Of a DNA stretch of 64,000 nt, positions 19,401 to 30,339 are shown piece by piece. Every line of letters starts with the position of its first letter. The first letter of the stretch is position 1. The notes under the pieces are model-generated. The model ran no database searches and was not told where the DNA came from. It saw only the letters and a program-made list of their open reading frames with translations. This DNA is from Isoetes taiwanensis. Lineage: Eukaryota; Streptophyta; Lycopodiopsida; Isoetales; Isoetaceae. A program made the position numbers and the translations under genes. The stretch is taken from assembly GCA_021234155.1 (NCBI GenBank), contig JAJEKV010000052.1:4073606-4137605 (forward strand), in the 5' to 3' direction.

Positions 19401-20972
19401 AGATACATAGTTTTTGTAGTTGGATAATGTGGGTTCAGTCATGTATAATCTGCCAAATAGACTACTTATTTTTAAAGATGAGAGTTTTTAATTTCATGTG
19501 CACATTAGCTCAGTAATGTAGGTAGCTAATTACTTGTTATTGAGAATGTATAGTGTAGCAATTTGATGATACATTGCTATTGTTGCTGTCAAAATTACAT
19601 TTTGAGTTATTATTGAATACTTCAAGACTCATCAGTGGGCAGAGTACAATATCAGCTAGATTTGTTTACATTGATTGTACTTCAGAACAATGAATTTCAG
19701 AGTACATTCAGTACATTTCAACAGTACATTGAGTACATTTACTTGATAAATCAGAGTACATTATCTGATGGATACATTGGAGTACATTGTCAGTTAATTT
19801 CTTTCATTGACTGTACTTGTAGAGTACATTAAGAATACATTTCTTAGCTGATAATCTGATATACTCAATGTTTGACTGATGCAGGTGATTTTGGTAGCAT
19901 AAGGAAACCAGAAAAGGGTATGATATTGTAGTCTTGTTAATCATGCATATTCCTTTTCTTATCTCAAGTCTTTTTCTACTCTCTATTGTAGATGACAGTA
20001 AGAAGCCAACAGCACTTTCTTCCAAGGTATTGGATTTGACAGAAGGTCAGGAGGATTTGGGAAAGACTTCTACATGGGCATCACCTGTAAACCTTGTAAA
20101 GTCTTTTGAGGAAGAGCTTGAGGTACCAGTGAAGTCCTCGGATACATGTAAGTAAATATCACATTTGATTGATTTACAATCCCTGAAATTTAATTTTCAT
20201 GTCATATGAGCTTGATATGTCACTTGGAATTCCATATAGCCACGAGCATACCGATTCGAACATTTGTGGATTATGCAACAGAGGTTGAAAAGTTAAAGCA
20301 GAAGGCAGTAGTTAATACTGCAGGTATGTTGCATCTTCTTTTTGCTTGTGTGTCGCGCAATTATTAAACACCATTTTTGTAGGTTCTTCAAGTTTTTCTT
20401 CACATTATAAAGTTCAGATTCCTCGAGGTCTTTCTTCACAATATAAATTTCGGAGAAACCAATTTGAAAACCTATTAAGCCAATGCCATCATTTTCTTGA
20501 GAGAATGAAAATCTTTGATGAGTGATGATTCAACAGGTATACTATTAACTTAAAATTAGGATTCACAATACTGATTAACTTTGGTGACTCATTTATGCAA
20601 AAGTGTTGGAAATTGGTGAATCTTCTGCAGCCTTTGTTCAGGCAACCATTGAAAAGATAGAGGATAGTAGCCATATTAAGGGAGAGGAAGAGATGGTGGA
20701 GGTACAAGAGATCCAAAAGGATGATGTGGCAGTGGAGGAAACCAGAACCGAGGAAACAAAGGCTGAGGAAACAAAGGTTGAGGCCACTAAGGTTGATGAC
20801 ATAGAGGAAACCAAGGTTGAGGAGACCAAGGTTGTTAAACAGGAAGCAGACAAGAAAAAGGAAGGACCAAAAGCAAAATCTGAAGCTTCAACCAAAGGTG
20901 AATATTTATTATATGTTAGTTGAAACTTTTAAAATTATATAAATATCCCCGAACAATTTTGCAGGTGACTAG
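16477..20972 (+). CDS. Multi-exon gene: basic N-terminus, coiled coil, RING finger, acidic repeat tail
   Basis: Proposed exons: 16477-16484 (ATGGCCAC), 17037-17376, one around 17650-17830, 18062 to about 18260, about 18300-19300, 19885-19917, 19992-20147, 20240-20323, 20604-20897 and 20965-20972 (stop TAG 20970). Exons 1 and 2 join in frame (MATGQSSKAAPPEPQTYELK). The last five junctions are all phase 1 with GT-AG borders and read through without a stop. The product would hold a basic stretch (MAKTPKKTPIKGSRKSPR), a long coiled coil (about 18680-19080), a C3HC4 RING and an EETKVEE-rich tail, suggesting a nuclear E3 ligase or chromatin adaptor; that is inference. Between 18170 and 18740 at least four one-base frame changes occur, so this copy is either damaged or mis-sequenced there. 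It is divergent from the DUF7869 gene and carries the palindrome array in intron 1. Confidence 0.6.
16569..16782. repeat. Regular array of seven 18-bp palindromes (CGGTATAAATTTATACCG) in intron 1
   Basis: Copies start at 16577, 16607, 16639, 16671, 16701, 16733 and 16765, so the spacing is 30-32 bp (three helical turns). Five copies are perfect; the copy at 16701 and the one at 16765 each carry changes (ATATGTACCG; CGGTACAAATT). The array is itself built from a 94-bp tandem duplication (16621 and 16715). Its first two sites lie in a larger perfect dyad, 16568-16598 against 16603-16633. A single half-related copy sits at about 17402-17415 in intron 2. The symmetry suggests binding by a dimeric protein. 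Confidence 0.85.
17037..17376 (+). CDS. Exon 2 of the plus-strand gene
   Basis: The exon starts after GTACACAG and ends before GTAAGTTATT. Length 340 plus 8 bases of exon 1 gives 116 complete codons, so the two exons fit exactly. The text is protein-like: YHVHRG-like WYVHRGARESKPNRG, then LYLCHHSGKGKYKSDDYY, AGEIISLVTTENDDEVL and DVYYVLNSRMLRISM. I recognise no domain. The open frame extends upstream of 17037 only because the intron is open there. Confidence 0.6.
18742..19300 (+). CDS. Exon encoding coiled coil plus C3HC4 RING finger
   Basis: From about 18745 the frame reads VQEAERNVEAKMAALEDQ and continues with heptad-type charged sequence to about 19040, a predicted coiled coil. Then comes CTYCEQSFG...LAPCRHPYCLLCISYL...CVDPDC, that is C-x2-C, C-x-H-x2-C-x2-C and C-x4-C, a C3HC4 RING. 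The exon ends at GTTAGT after ACAAAAG. RING fingers commonly act as E3 ubiquitin ligases. The frame is clean over this exon; the nominal first Met in this frame is not needed because the exon continues upstream in other frames after one-base shifts. Confidence 0.7.
19635..19845. repeat. AGTACATT motif cluster in an intron
   Basis: AGTACATT occurs seven times between about 19700 and 19830, with three further TACATT variants close by and several TGTAC complements. The cluster lies within the intron between 19300 and 19885. The spacing is irregular (9 to about 60 bases). Confidence 0.7.
20604..20897 (+). CDS. Exon encoding acidic EETKVEE repeat tail
   Basis: The exon joins in phase 1 to the previous one and encodes VLEIGESSAAFVQATIEKIE, then imperfect repeats of EETK(A/V)EETKV, and ends in a Lys-rich KKKEGPKAKSEASTK. 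The next exon adds only Gly-Asp before the stop. Such acidic repeat tails are disordered. Length variation of the repeat would be expected between copies. Confidence 0.6.
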
Positions 20973-23767
20973 CGAGGACTAGAAGCCAAACATCTCATCC
21001 CCAGAAAGTGCTTTCGATCACGGAGACTCTTGGCCGCGAGGGAGTAAGTAAGATTACATTGTGAGATTTGCAATTCATTTTGTCTCTCAATATTACAAGT
21101 TTGGTTCTGTGAGGACACCGCGCGGAAAGCTTGTTGAAAGGTATTCCATGCTATCCTTTCAAGCAAAAGCCTCTGTCAAAGATTGCGACTGCAAGCTATT
21201 TGTGTGGAAGGTCGCTGCGGAGGCGGACACATGTCAGCGGGGCATATAGACATATTTGGAGGTAAATTGGTGATTCTTTTTTTTTTTTTTTGCATTATGG
21301 TTAGCTCTTGAACTCTAACCTCGCACTTGCCTTTTGTATGAATAGGTATCGGTGATTAGCATTATGCGACAGTAAGTGATGCATTTTTTTCTTCCTGAGA
21401 ATTTCTTAGCCTACGGGCGGCCTTTAACAAAATAATAGAGTGCAGCAGTGGATGCGGTGCGGATTGGTGCATGTGTAGTTCCGCCGAGGGTGTATTGAGG
21501 CGAATGCCGCGATTCATTGCGCGAAATCAGTTGAATCCCTATACCACCATGCACCCGGAGTCATCATTATTTTAGATAAAGATAGCCAAAACTGTAGCGG
21601 CACAACATCTTCTCGGCTATCGCAATGCGAACTCATTACTGCAAAAGTATTATGCTTGGTGAAAACCGCGAGGATGAATTTATGATATAGAGATTGCACT
21701 CAGCTATTAACAGTGGAGTTAGCGCATAGTCCCGATATGTTATTATTGCGGGAAGCTTCATAAAAGATATCATTACGGCATTGACTAATTCGGTTCTGGT
21801 AAGATTATTATTTATGTGAAAATTAGGTCTGAGAAAGAAATTGAACTGGGGTTCCACAACAAACGACACGGCCTCACGTAGTCTTTATGTCATGGGTTAT
21901 ATATGCAAACCTTTGTGGATGCCGGAGTGCGGGCTAAGAGCATGGTGAGATAACATGTCAACTATTGCTTTTTATATAATATTTTGATTACGAAAACTTC
22001 TTTGTTTCATTCTTTGATTCTCTTGATTGGTTTGATCTGCGAGAATGCCTTGCAGTCAGAGACATATCATTAAGGCTATGATTAATTATAAGAGCCATCT
22101 CGCCGAGAAACAAGCACTAGCACCGCCAGAAGCGGCGGGTGCTTAGCTTCTTTCATAACTCTTTTCAAATGGTATTGGCTTTTTCTTATTGGAAACAACA
22201 CTAAGCCATTTGGCTTTTATGTAATCTTGATAATGTAATCAATGAATAGTTTGCAATCCTAGTGCTACTATATGTTAATTATATTTTGCTTCTATGAGGA
22301 CTCCTAATATTTGAGATCCAAAGATATTAGGTTGCTTTTATAGAACTCGGGGAATCAATATTTTCCTCTTACAAGCCATAATTCTGAGAACATGGGTTTC
22401 TAATACCTTGGAACCAACAATAGAAAGCAATGCTTCAATATGCCTCTTTCATTGGGATTTGTCCATATGGTCAACTCTTCCCTTAGATATCATAACATCA
22501 ATTTTGGACAAGCTCTATGAAGATAGCATCCCAAAATTTAAACATATTTATAGAAAAGAGATGTTAGGGACTTCCTTATACAAATTAGGTTGGTGCTTAA
22601 CCCCTCAAGTAGTACCTATGGATAGTATTGTCATCGAGATATCCTAAATACAATGATGCAGGCCTACGTGGTGTGTTTGTGAGTCTAAGCACAAAGCTCT
22701 TTCAACCTGAAAGTTATGTTTGTGTGCCACTATGGACACCTTTGATGAAACCTTTGACAACCATACGTCCTTCTTATTTGATGATTGGGTGGTAGGGTTG
22801 AAATATGCACGGATTTTGCCAATTACATAAAGGAGCATAAGTTGGATGACTCTTGGGACATATATGGTGACATTATCATCAAGACTATAATTAGATGAAT
22901 CTGGCTGAAGATATGTAAGGCAGAATAAAAGACCCTATGTACCCAATGCCTTTGATAAAATTTGAATCTACTTCTTGTAACTTTTCTAGATGTGAACTTT
23001 GCTTTCCTTAACTCTTTTTGAGTACTTGTTAAATTATATCTATTATTAATATTTAAGGTTGAGGAAGTTTGTATTATGCCAAGATTTGTAATACTTTGCA
23101 AATGCTAATAACTTTTAACTTTTGTTATTGGATTAGAAGTTGAGGAAAATGAAATTGAAGGAATTTATATATGGGCAGAGAGTTGAACGAACAAAAGGAA
23201 CTTGTACATGTACATGGGCGAGAGGTTGAACAGGATAGATTCATCTCCTTTAGGGAATTTGACGGAATATATTCCTGTACCATTCTCTTGTGGCTTAGGG
23301 TTATGGAAGCAAGATTCCTTACCGGTACGGATTATGGGAGCAATTGACGGTCGAAGGCAAGGGAAGACAGGGGATGAGATGCTAGAATACTTTGGGCAAT
23401 TCACAAGATCTATGATCTGATCCTTGGGAAGGAATGGAGTTGCCAAGTGAACCGAGTCCAGAAGCTGTCTTTGCGTGAGGCTGGAGTGGGCTTCCAATTG
23501 CAAGAGAAGCGGCGGTGACCTCTGCCACGACTAGTCTAACATTATATAGGCGCTCGAAATCTCGGAGAATGGATGCAATACCTATGATTTCATACCGGGA
23601 TGTAATAGTTAGGCATAAAGAGAGTTGATATAATGCGTAAGTTATCAATAACAGAAACAAAAATTTCGTCGAAAAATTTGGCGTCAAGTGGAAACCTTCA
23701 ATTTAAACTGCAGCGAAACTAATATTAATATTATTATTATTTTTTTCGCGTGGCGAAACCTTTGGAT
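20973..23767. other. 3' flank and intergenic sequence, no recognised gene
   Basis: A coding-like stretch follows the proposed stop (RTRSQTSHPQKVLS, about 20977-21020) in another frame. A 57-codon open frame at 21512-21685 (SVESLYHHAPGVIIILDKD) is not identifiable. A short frame ends at about 22146 (PPEAAGA). The ORF at 22408-22647 (79 codons) matches nothing I know. The remainder is AT-rich with T-runs. Confidence 0.45.
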
Positions 23768-25125
23768 TTAAGCTTGTAGCTTTTCCAGATGCTTGAAACT
23801 TTTTGCTTGTCGCGGAAAACTTACGGAGTCCATTGGCGGCGAAGGCAGATCCGCGGTTGAGTCCATTGGCGAGCAGTCCATGGCGTTACGAGTCCATTGG
23901 CGAGGCGATCCGCGATTCCGGGAAGCGGTACCCGTCGTAGCGGGGCGCGGAGAGGACTTTTGGGGCAAGCTACTTGGGTGGTTTTAGGGTCGGAGTGCTG
24001 CGGCGTCAACACCCTCGTGAGAACTACGGCGCCAAGGTCCTAGTAGTCAAATCGACAGGATACAGAGCCTCGGCGTAAACCCTATGAGTTGCCGGGGTTC
24101 TGGCGGGGTTTACGTTTTGGGTCACCAGTTTTAGTCTTTTACGCACCCAGGACATGGCGAAATCACGAAGCAAAGGGAAGCTGGCCAGATAGGTTGGACA
24201 CGTACTCTCCGTTGTGGCGGTTAGAAGTCAAAGGGCAGCTTTGGGTAGCAAGACATTACGTATGATGAATGCATAGTATGGACTTAAATTCTGATTTTTG
24301 TCATTCAGCTTCAATAGTCATCACCGACATACAGACCAACTTTTCAAAAATTTGGATAAGGTTTATATCAAATAGTTTGCATTAGGCAGTCAGGGCTGAC
24401 TGTTGTTGGGGCGTAGAAGATGGCACACTTGCCCAAGTCAAACAAGGCCGGACCTTGCAAGGCCTCCTCGTAGAGGAAAGTCTGAACCCAGGAGGCAAGC
24501 CCCAAAAGCTTCAGAGGCTGACCTTTCACATGGCGGTGGCTCACGCTAGAACCACACTCTCGGATCACGGGTTCTAGGTATCCGTACGGGTGAATCCTTG
24601 TTCAGGAACACAGTCGAAGGTCAAAAATCCAACATCCCGTCAGAGAACATATCAACCCATGAGAAAGCGTCTACTGCGAGCAACGGTGTAGAAACCAAAG
24701 TGTTTGTTTTATGGATTGGGACGTGCGGGCTCGGAAATGGGTTCGACCCATACATCGTCCAGGTAAAATTACCCTAGGAACCAAGTTACGGTCGGTTTTG
24801 CAAAAGAAATAGACACTTATGCCTTACATTGCGATTGATGACCACCTCCTAGACCCGACTCGGTGTGTTGCACAGCATGAGAATGGTTGGCGGCTTCTTG
24901 AGGGTGGGCTTGGCCACAAAACTTGGTCCCTAGGGGCGATAATGGGCGTTACGGAGTCCATTGTGAGAATAGATCATGGATTCGGGAAGAGTTGCCATTA
25001 AATTAGCCGGGGCCTTCGGTAGAGGACTTTTGGGGCAGCGGTAGCAAGACATTAAGTAAATTAAGTAATTAATGCATGAATGCGGGACTTAAATTACGAT
25101 TTTTTTGTCGGCCCCAGCTTCCTAA
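23768..25125. repeat. Tandem repeat, ~1.1 kb unit (locus 2, diverged)
   Basis: The order of landmarks is the same as at 11.1-12.6 kb: GAGGACTTTTGGGGCAAGCT, GGCGTCAACACC, AAACCCTATGAGTTGCC, GGCACACTTGCCCAAGTCAA, then a second start with CTTACATTGCGATTGATGAC and AAACTTGGTCCCTAGGGGC. The second unit lacks about 0.55 kb, jumping from ACTTTTGGGGCA to GGTAGCAAGACATTA at about 25034. GAGTCCATTGGCG is amplified in the first unit (23827-23906). Divergence from locus 1 is high and rich in one-base indels. Confidence 0.8.
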
Positions 25126-25825
25126 GTCGCCATGTGCTCTGAGACATGTTGAGATAAACTTCATCTTCATGTTGTAGAATTGTGGATTCTCATAGCGAGG
25201 ACAAAATTAAAATATATATATATATATGCATTAGTAACAAGCGAACCATTAGCTACATATACTATTGGGCTAACCTTTTAAATCTAACAAAATAAAATTT
25301 TAAGATAAACTACATCTTTGCATGTTGTGGTAGGTATTAGTTATCATAGCGGTGAAAGACCCACTAGTTATCATGCGTCATGACCCATATACCTCATAGC
25401 TCAGCGAATGTATACCACAAAACGTTGAACATTCTCATGGTGGTATGTTCATAGCACTGCCGGGTGTAACAAGCCAAATAAGCCCTATCGATTAAGTAAA
25501 CCCGTGTATCGAGTGTACGTCGTTACATACAAAAATAATAATAAAAATAAAAAATTTTTGGAATTGCGTCGTCAAAGCGCGTGGGTTATGGCGTGGACAG
25601 CTTAGCGCGTTTTTGTCGTCGTTTAACAACGTCGCGGCGTGGATTAAGCGGCGACACATTGATTTAAATGCGGTAATCAGCGGCATTTTCGAGCAAGCGA
25701 AACATGGAGCATTTTTTGGTGGATCTGCCGGTCTATTCTAAAGTGTAAGACAAGCTTCATAAGGTATGTGCACGGATCAACCAACTCATTTTTGAATCTA
25801 AACTTGTTTTGGGTAGATTTAGAGT
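25126..25825. other. AT-rich intergenic sequence
   Basis: Contains (AT)n at about 25207-25227 and a segment with many CG dinucleotides at 25560-25690. No gene is recognised. Confidence 0.5.
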
Positions 25826-26116
25826 TTTGTATTTGTTGTTTGTTCTTCCTTCAGCCTTCATTCTTCTTCTTCCATTCTTGCATCTTTCTTCCATATATAT
25901 TCTTCCATTCCTTTTATTAAATCTTCTTCTTGATTCTTCCTCACTCTTCCCTCTTCTTCTTCCTCCTCTTATTCAAATTTTCCTCTTGTCCTCCTCTTTG
26001 GCTTCATCTTCTTGTTATTCTTCCTCCCATCTCTTTCTCTCTCCTCTATCTCCTCTCTCTTCCTCTCTCCTTTCTCTCTTTTTGTCTCCTCTCCTCTCTT
26101 CTTTCCCTCTCTTTCG

Positions 26117-26166
<50 letters not shown>

Positions 26167-26275
26167 TTTCCTCCTCTTTCCTCCTCTCCTCTCTCCTTTC
26201 CTTCCTCATCTCTCTCTCTCTCCTATTTCCTTCCTTTTCTTCTTGAGATTGTTCGATTTCTTCTTCTAGTTTCCA
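25826..26275. repeat. Polypyrimidine tract with (CT)22 microsatellite
   Basis: About 450 bases are almost all C and T on the plus strand, with a perfect CT dinucleotide run at 26120-26163. Open frames here (poly Ser/Leu on plus, Glu/Arg on minus) are artefacts of composition. Confidence 0.9.
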
Positions 26276-27177
26276 TCTAAGGCTGATGGTTGAGCCGGGG
26301 ACCGGCCTATTTCTTTCAGGGTGCCATGATGGTTTTATGCTGTTTTGTAACCTGATCTCGTTGGATTTTTGTTTTGTGCCACTCCTAGTAAGGTATTGTT
26401 TCTTGCTTTCCCTCTTCGGTGGGTTCAATTTTTCAATGTCATTAATAAAATACTATTCTTTATTTGGGTTCGTGTTATCAAGAGGGGGCGTCATTGGCTC
26501 CACCCTCCCATTGATTTTCCATATTTTCCTTCGGTTGTTTCCATTTCATCACTAATATTTTTTACTAATCGATGATTGTACTCTAGATAAATATATGTGC
26601 GGTCATTTAGTTTCATATCTTGTCATGTGTTGGCTTAGTTTGATGATTAATGTGTTTGGCTAAAGGTGGGGCTTCATTTATTTTTGTTTTTATTATGTTT
26701 GGTGACATCCATTTCTTGGAGTCTTGCCTTTGTTGGTTCAAATCCATTTTGGCATTGAAGTAGTAACTTCGTTCATAATAAATGTATTATTATTATTTTC
26801 GATTTCATAAAATAAAAATGTTAAATTTTTGTACTGCATTAATGGCGATAAGTTGCGTTATGAGCTCTTGTCTTGGAGTGGTTAGCGACTGACTTTGTGC
26901 GTGTTGCGTCGACAACGACTTGGCAGCGTATGACTGACATGGGCGTGAACATGCATCATGCGATGATAGATCGAGCCGTGTGCCATTCGATATTCCCTTC
27001 GTAGGCATGCTTGGGCGTGTGACCAACGCGTGTATGTGGTGGTTGACGACGTTAAATTAATTGGCTTTCAGGCAATGGATTTAGGCGTATGGCGTGATAA
27101 AACGTCGCGTCTTGGAGCGATGGTTATGATCGTTTATCAGCATTAGTTCAAATAGGCGTTCAAGCGACGTTTGGACC
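26276..27177. other. Intergenic sequence, no recognised gene
   Basis: A long frame at 26286-26555 has no recognisable protein. 26850-27150 has more CG dinucleotides than its flanks and leads into the TATA box at 27178, so it may be part of a promoter or an LTR. Confidence 0.4.
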
Positions 27178-27188
27178 TATAAATAGGC
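27178..27188 (+). promoter_or_regulatory. TATA box
   Basis: CTATAAATAGG is a full plant TATA consensus, about 170 bases before the ATG of the frame at 27357. Confidence 0.4.
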
Positions 27189-27356
27189 GTGCATTAGCAG
27201 ACGCTTATTTTTTGTGGTGAATGGCTCGAGTTTCGACCAAATTTAAAGTTGCTCGGCCATTGAGTGGATCTTGTCTGGTCTTTCAAGAGCTAGCCTTTGC
27301 ATCGATTCTTCTTTGAGCTCTTCTTGTTTTTATTACTTCAACTAGCGGATGAAAGA

Positions 27357-27668
27357 ATGGGTGTTGTGCCATGTGATAAAATTCCACTTCTTCGTTTGAT
27401 GGGTCCTCCTTTCTTCGGATATGGTCGTCTGGGTTTAAGATCTTCCATTGGGCCCTCTATAGGATCTTTCTTAATACGGACATGGGTTCTGCAGAACCTT
27501 TATTATTGGGATGTATCTTCTAGCATTACGTCTTTGGCGGTGCGTAGCGATGACGTCTTCTCGTCCTTTGCGGTGAAGGGTCTGTGCTTGCTTGGTTCTC
27601 CTTTTGATTTTGCTTGGAGTCGTAGGTGTGCATGGTTTAATCTTTGTGCTAAAACATATGCTATGTGA
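27357..27668 (+). CDS. Unrecognised 103-codon ORF downstream of a TATA box
   Basis: The first ATG of the frame (27357) is in moderate context (AGAATGGG). The peptide begins MGVVPCDKIPLLRLMGPPFF and ends CAKTYAM. I find no family match, membrane segment or repeat. An untranslated leader of about 140 bases from the TATA box would be plausible. It could equally be a fragment of a retroelement. Confidence 0.25.
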   Translation: MGVVPCDKIPLLRLMGPPFFGYGRLGLRSSIGPSIGSFLIRTWVLQNLYYWDVSSSITSLAVRSDDVFSSFAVKGLCLLGSPFDFAWSRRCAWFNLCAKTYAM

Positions 27669-29738
27669 GAGCATATGCAACAAAGCGGCACATTTGGCGA
27701 TTTAAAAGAATCTGAGAACAGGGATTTCAATTTTCTTGGGTAGACTACAACAAAGCGGCGATTTGAAAGAATACTGAGAACAAGGTTCGTGCTTCAAGTA
27801 TACAACTAACTATAAAAACACAGCTTAAATTGTGAATCTGCATCTCAGGTTGAAACTAATGTATTGCCTTGTTCAAGTCAAACATTTTAAATGACATAAA
27901 CACACAAGTTGAATCTTCGCCAGAAGAACTAACTATAAAACAACTAACTCGAATCTTGTTTATACATTAAACATTTATTTGCATTCATTTTAGAACATAT
28001 GAACTCAAATAATAGAGACACATACTTGCTTCGGGATAATAACTCTATTATTCTGACAAAACATCCTAGAACAAATTACGAAATCAATTACGAGAAAATC
28101 AATTCTGAGAACAAAAGCGGATCAATTACACGAAACTGGCTGGAAATGTGCTACGCTACGGTAACCTCCCGGGGCTTTGGGTGTGCTTTGGCTTTGTCGC
28201 CTAGCGAGGATCCCTCTAGGCACGCCATAGAAGGCGCAGAAGCGGATAATATGAGGCTAGGTTTTGGTTTAAACTTATATATGTATCGCGTTCATAATCT
28301 AGGCGTCCAGTTACAACCGTAATTCAAATTAGCGTCCTTTTCAATTATACATGTAATTAACGCCCGTCCAGCTCATTTACAAATTTAAAATGTGTTTTTT
28401 CTTTTCAATGCAATTCAAGAAAACAAATAATAATTATTTTCAAGAAAGCATATTTGGCAATCTACTACCACCTAATTGACCACCTACTATCAAAGCCTCA
28501 ATGGGCCAAGATCAATGAGCCCCTGGGGCAGTCACCGAGGCGCCTGAATCCAAGAATCAATGCGACCGTCTAGGCCAAGATCACTACGATCCCGGCGCCC
28601 AATATCTGTCGATCCCAAGAACAAGCGATGTACGCTGGGCGGGGTGAAAGTGTGGTTCCATTCTGAATTTATTTTTAGTCTTTTATTTTTCGAATTAGAT
28701 CTATATTTCCCAATGCCAATTCTAGCATTACGGTTTCTTGCTCGATTAATGGGAGAAAAGAATACATCTTTTGCGGCTGGCTTGAGCAGAGTAGGATTAT
28801 GTAAAATTGAAGATGAATCGAGTTCTATGTGTCATGAATTTCTCTTGGAAGCAGGTTTGTAAGATTTCTATTATAAGCTGCAATTATGAAGATGAGGCTC
28901 TTCCGAGACATCCGTTAAGCGATCTGATGCATTAGGCACATTTGTATGGCCAAAGAGCGTCGAAAAGGTATGTATATTTGGATATTCAAAAAAGAATATA
29001 TCAAAAACATCAGCGTGATGTTTGTGATTTTTGATGCGAGTGTTCTTTAGCGATCTTATCAACCCATGAAACTACGTTAATGAAAATATGTAGTTTCTTG
29101 GGGTTACTCGGAGGGCATGGGATTCAATGTTCGACATTGCATATAAAGCGACATAATAAAATAAGCATGACATTAAAAGTTAAAATTTTGCAAAATTAGC
29201 GGTGGAGGAGTTTGTATTTATAATAAAAAAATATACATCTCATTTGTGAAAATGGCGGTATGAGTTCTTCCTATCTTTACAAAATGTCACATAGGCCCAC
29301 ATCGCCATTTATCACAGAGTAAAAGTGCTGTTTGGACCAGCGTGATATGACATCATCCCTCTTCTTCCTGCTTGGTCAGTCTCCAAAATCGAGTGTTGTA
29401 TCGATGCTTGATACTATAAATCAAGAATCTGGCTTTATTTGTTGGCATGAGCCTTACTAAGAGCATGAGGGCCAGGATATGTCAGGTGTCACGATGGTAG
29501 CATTCCCATATTATCCTCTGAGGAGGCTATCATATAGCTTCTCAGTCCTTGTGAATGTTTTGAACAACACACAATCAAGTAGTATCTTTATGCGAGGGGT
29601 CAGTTGATGGTGGAGTCGAGGGGGAACTATATTAGAACTAGAAGCTGACCCGCGTGTATGCACTAGAGCGAGGAGAAATTAACTAATTAGCAAATGATAT
29701 TCCTCTCCCAGGAAAATGATTCTAAATATACAACGACA
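27669..29738. other. Intergenic, no recognised gene
   Basis: Frames of about 100 codons at 27999-28322 and 28560-28862 lack recognisable motifs. AACAAAGCGGC-type sequence occurs twice around 27680 and 27750. No other structure was noted. Confidence 0.4.
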
Positions 29739-29875
29739 AAATCGCGGTATTTACTATAGTGTTTTCCACGGATCTAAAAGCAGCGCGGTAGCATTTACTA
29801 TAGTGGTTTTTCCGCGGATCTAAGCGGCGCTGACGTTTACTATAATGTTTTTTCCTTGGTCTACTTCACCGCAGC
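29739..29875. repeat. Three-copy minisatellite (~50 bp)
   Basis: (T)TTACTATAGTG-TTTTCC-CGGATCTAA recurs three times with decreasing similarity at about 29750, 29806 and 29846. Confidence 0.65.
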
Positions 29876-29939
29876 GTAGTAGCGGTTAGATCAATCATAT
29901 GAAATGCAAACGTGTATGATATGCAGCATATCTTATGAT

Positions 29940-30290
29940 TTTCCTTGCCTAATGTTCTTTTACATTCTTGCATAGTGTGAGCAGAGACTATTTTCTTTGC
30001 ATCCCAGAGAACATACTATTTGCTTTTTTTAAACATTAGGGGTAAAACGAGATGAAGCGAGAACATGAAACGGAATAAATGAAATAAGATATCTTGTGAA
30101 TGCACAAGAATTCCCTAAATGCTGCTTGTATTGCAGATATAACACCACGAGCAATTTATTTGATTTTCCTTGCATCTAGAAACAGAGACTATTTGATTTT
30201 TTGAAAACATTAGGGTAAAACAGGATAAAATGGCAATAACATTAGGCCGAATATGAGCGGATAAATGAAATAGGAATAGCAATATGAAAT
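29940..30290. repeat. Diverged tandem duplication (~210 bp period)
   Basis: GATTTTCCTTGC...CAGAGACTATTT...AAACATTAGGG.TAAAAC is present at about 29938-30050 and again at about 30161-30220. Each copy is followed by ATAAATGAAATA. Confidence 0.6.
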
Positions 30291-30329
30291 AAAAAATCTG
30301 TTCATAATGCTATTCCTATTTCATTTATC
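30260..30329. other. Perfect 22-bp inverted repeat (hairpin), 26-base loop
   Basis: 30260-30281 and 30308-30329 are exact reverse complements (arm begins GATAAATGAAATAGG). The arms have no mismatch, unlike neighbouring decayed repeats. It could produce a small foldback RNA or mark a small foldback element. Confidence 0.85.
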
Positions 30330-30339
30330 TGTTCCCAAC

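Noticed and set aside
25809-26428. Open frames of 85-145 codons on both strands
   Set aside because: They are caused by the polypyrimidine tract (Ser/Leu/Phe on plus, Glu/Arg/Lys on minus) and carry no other signal.
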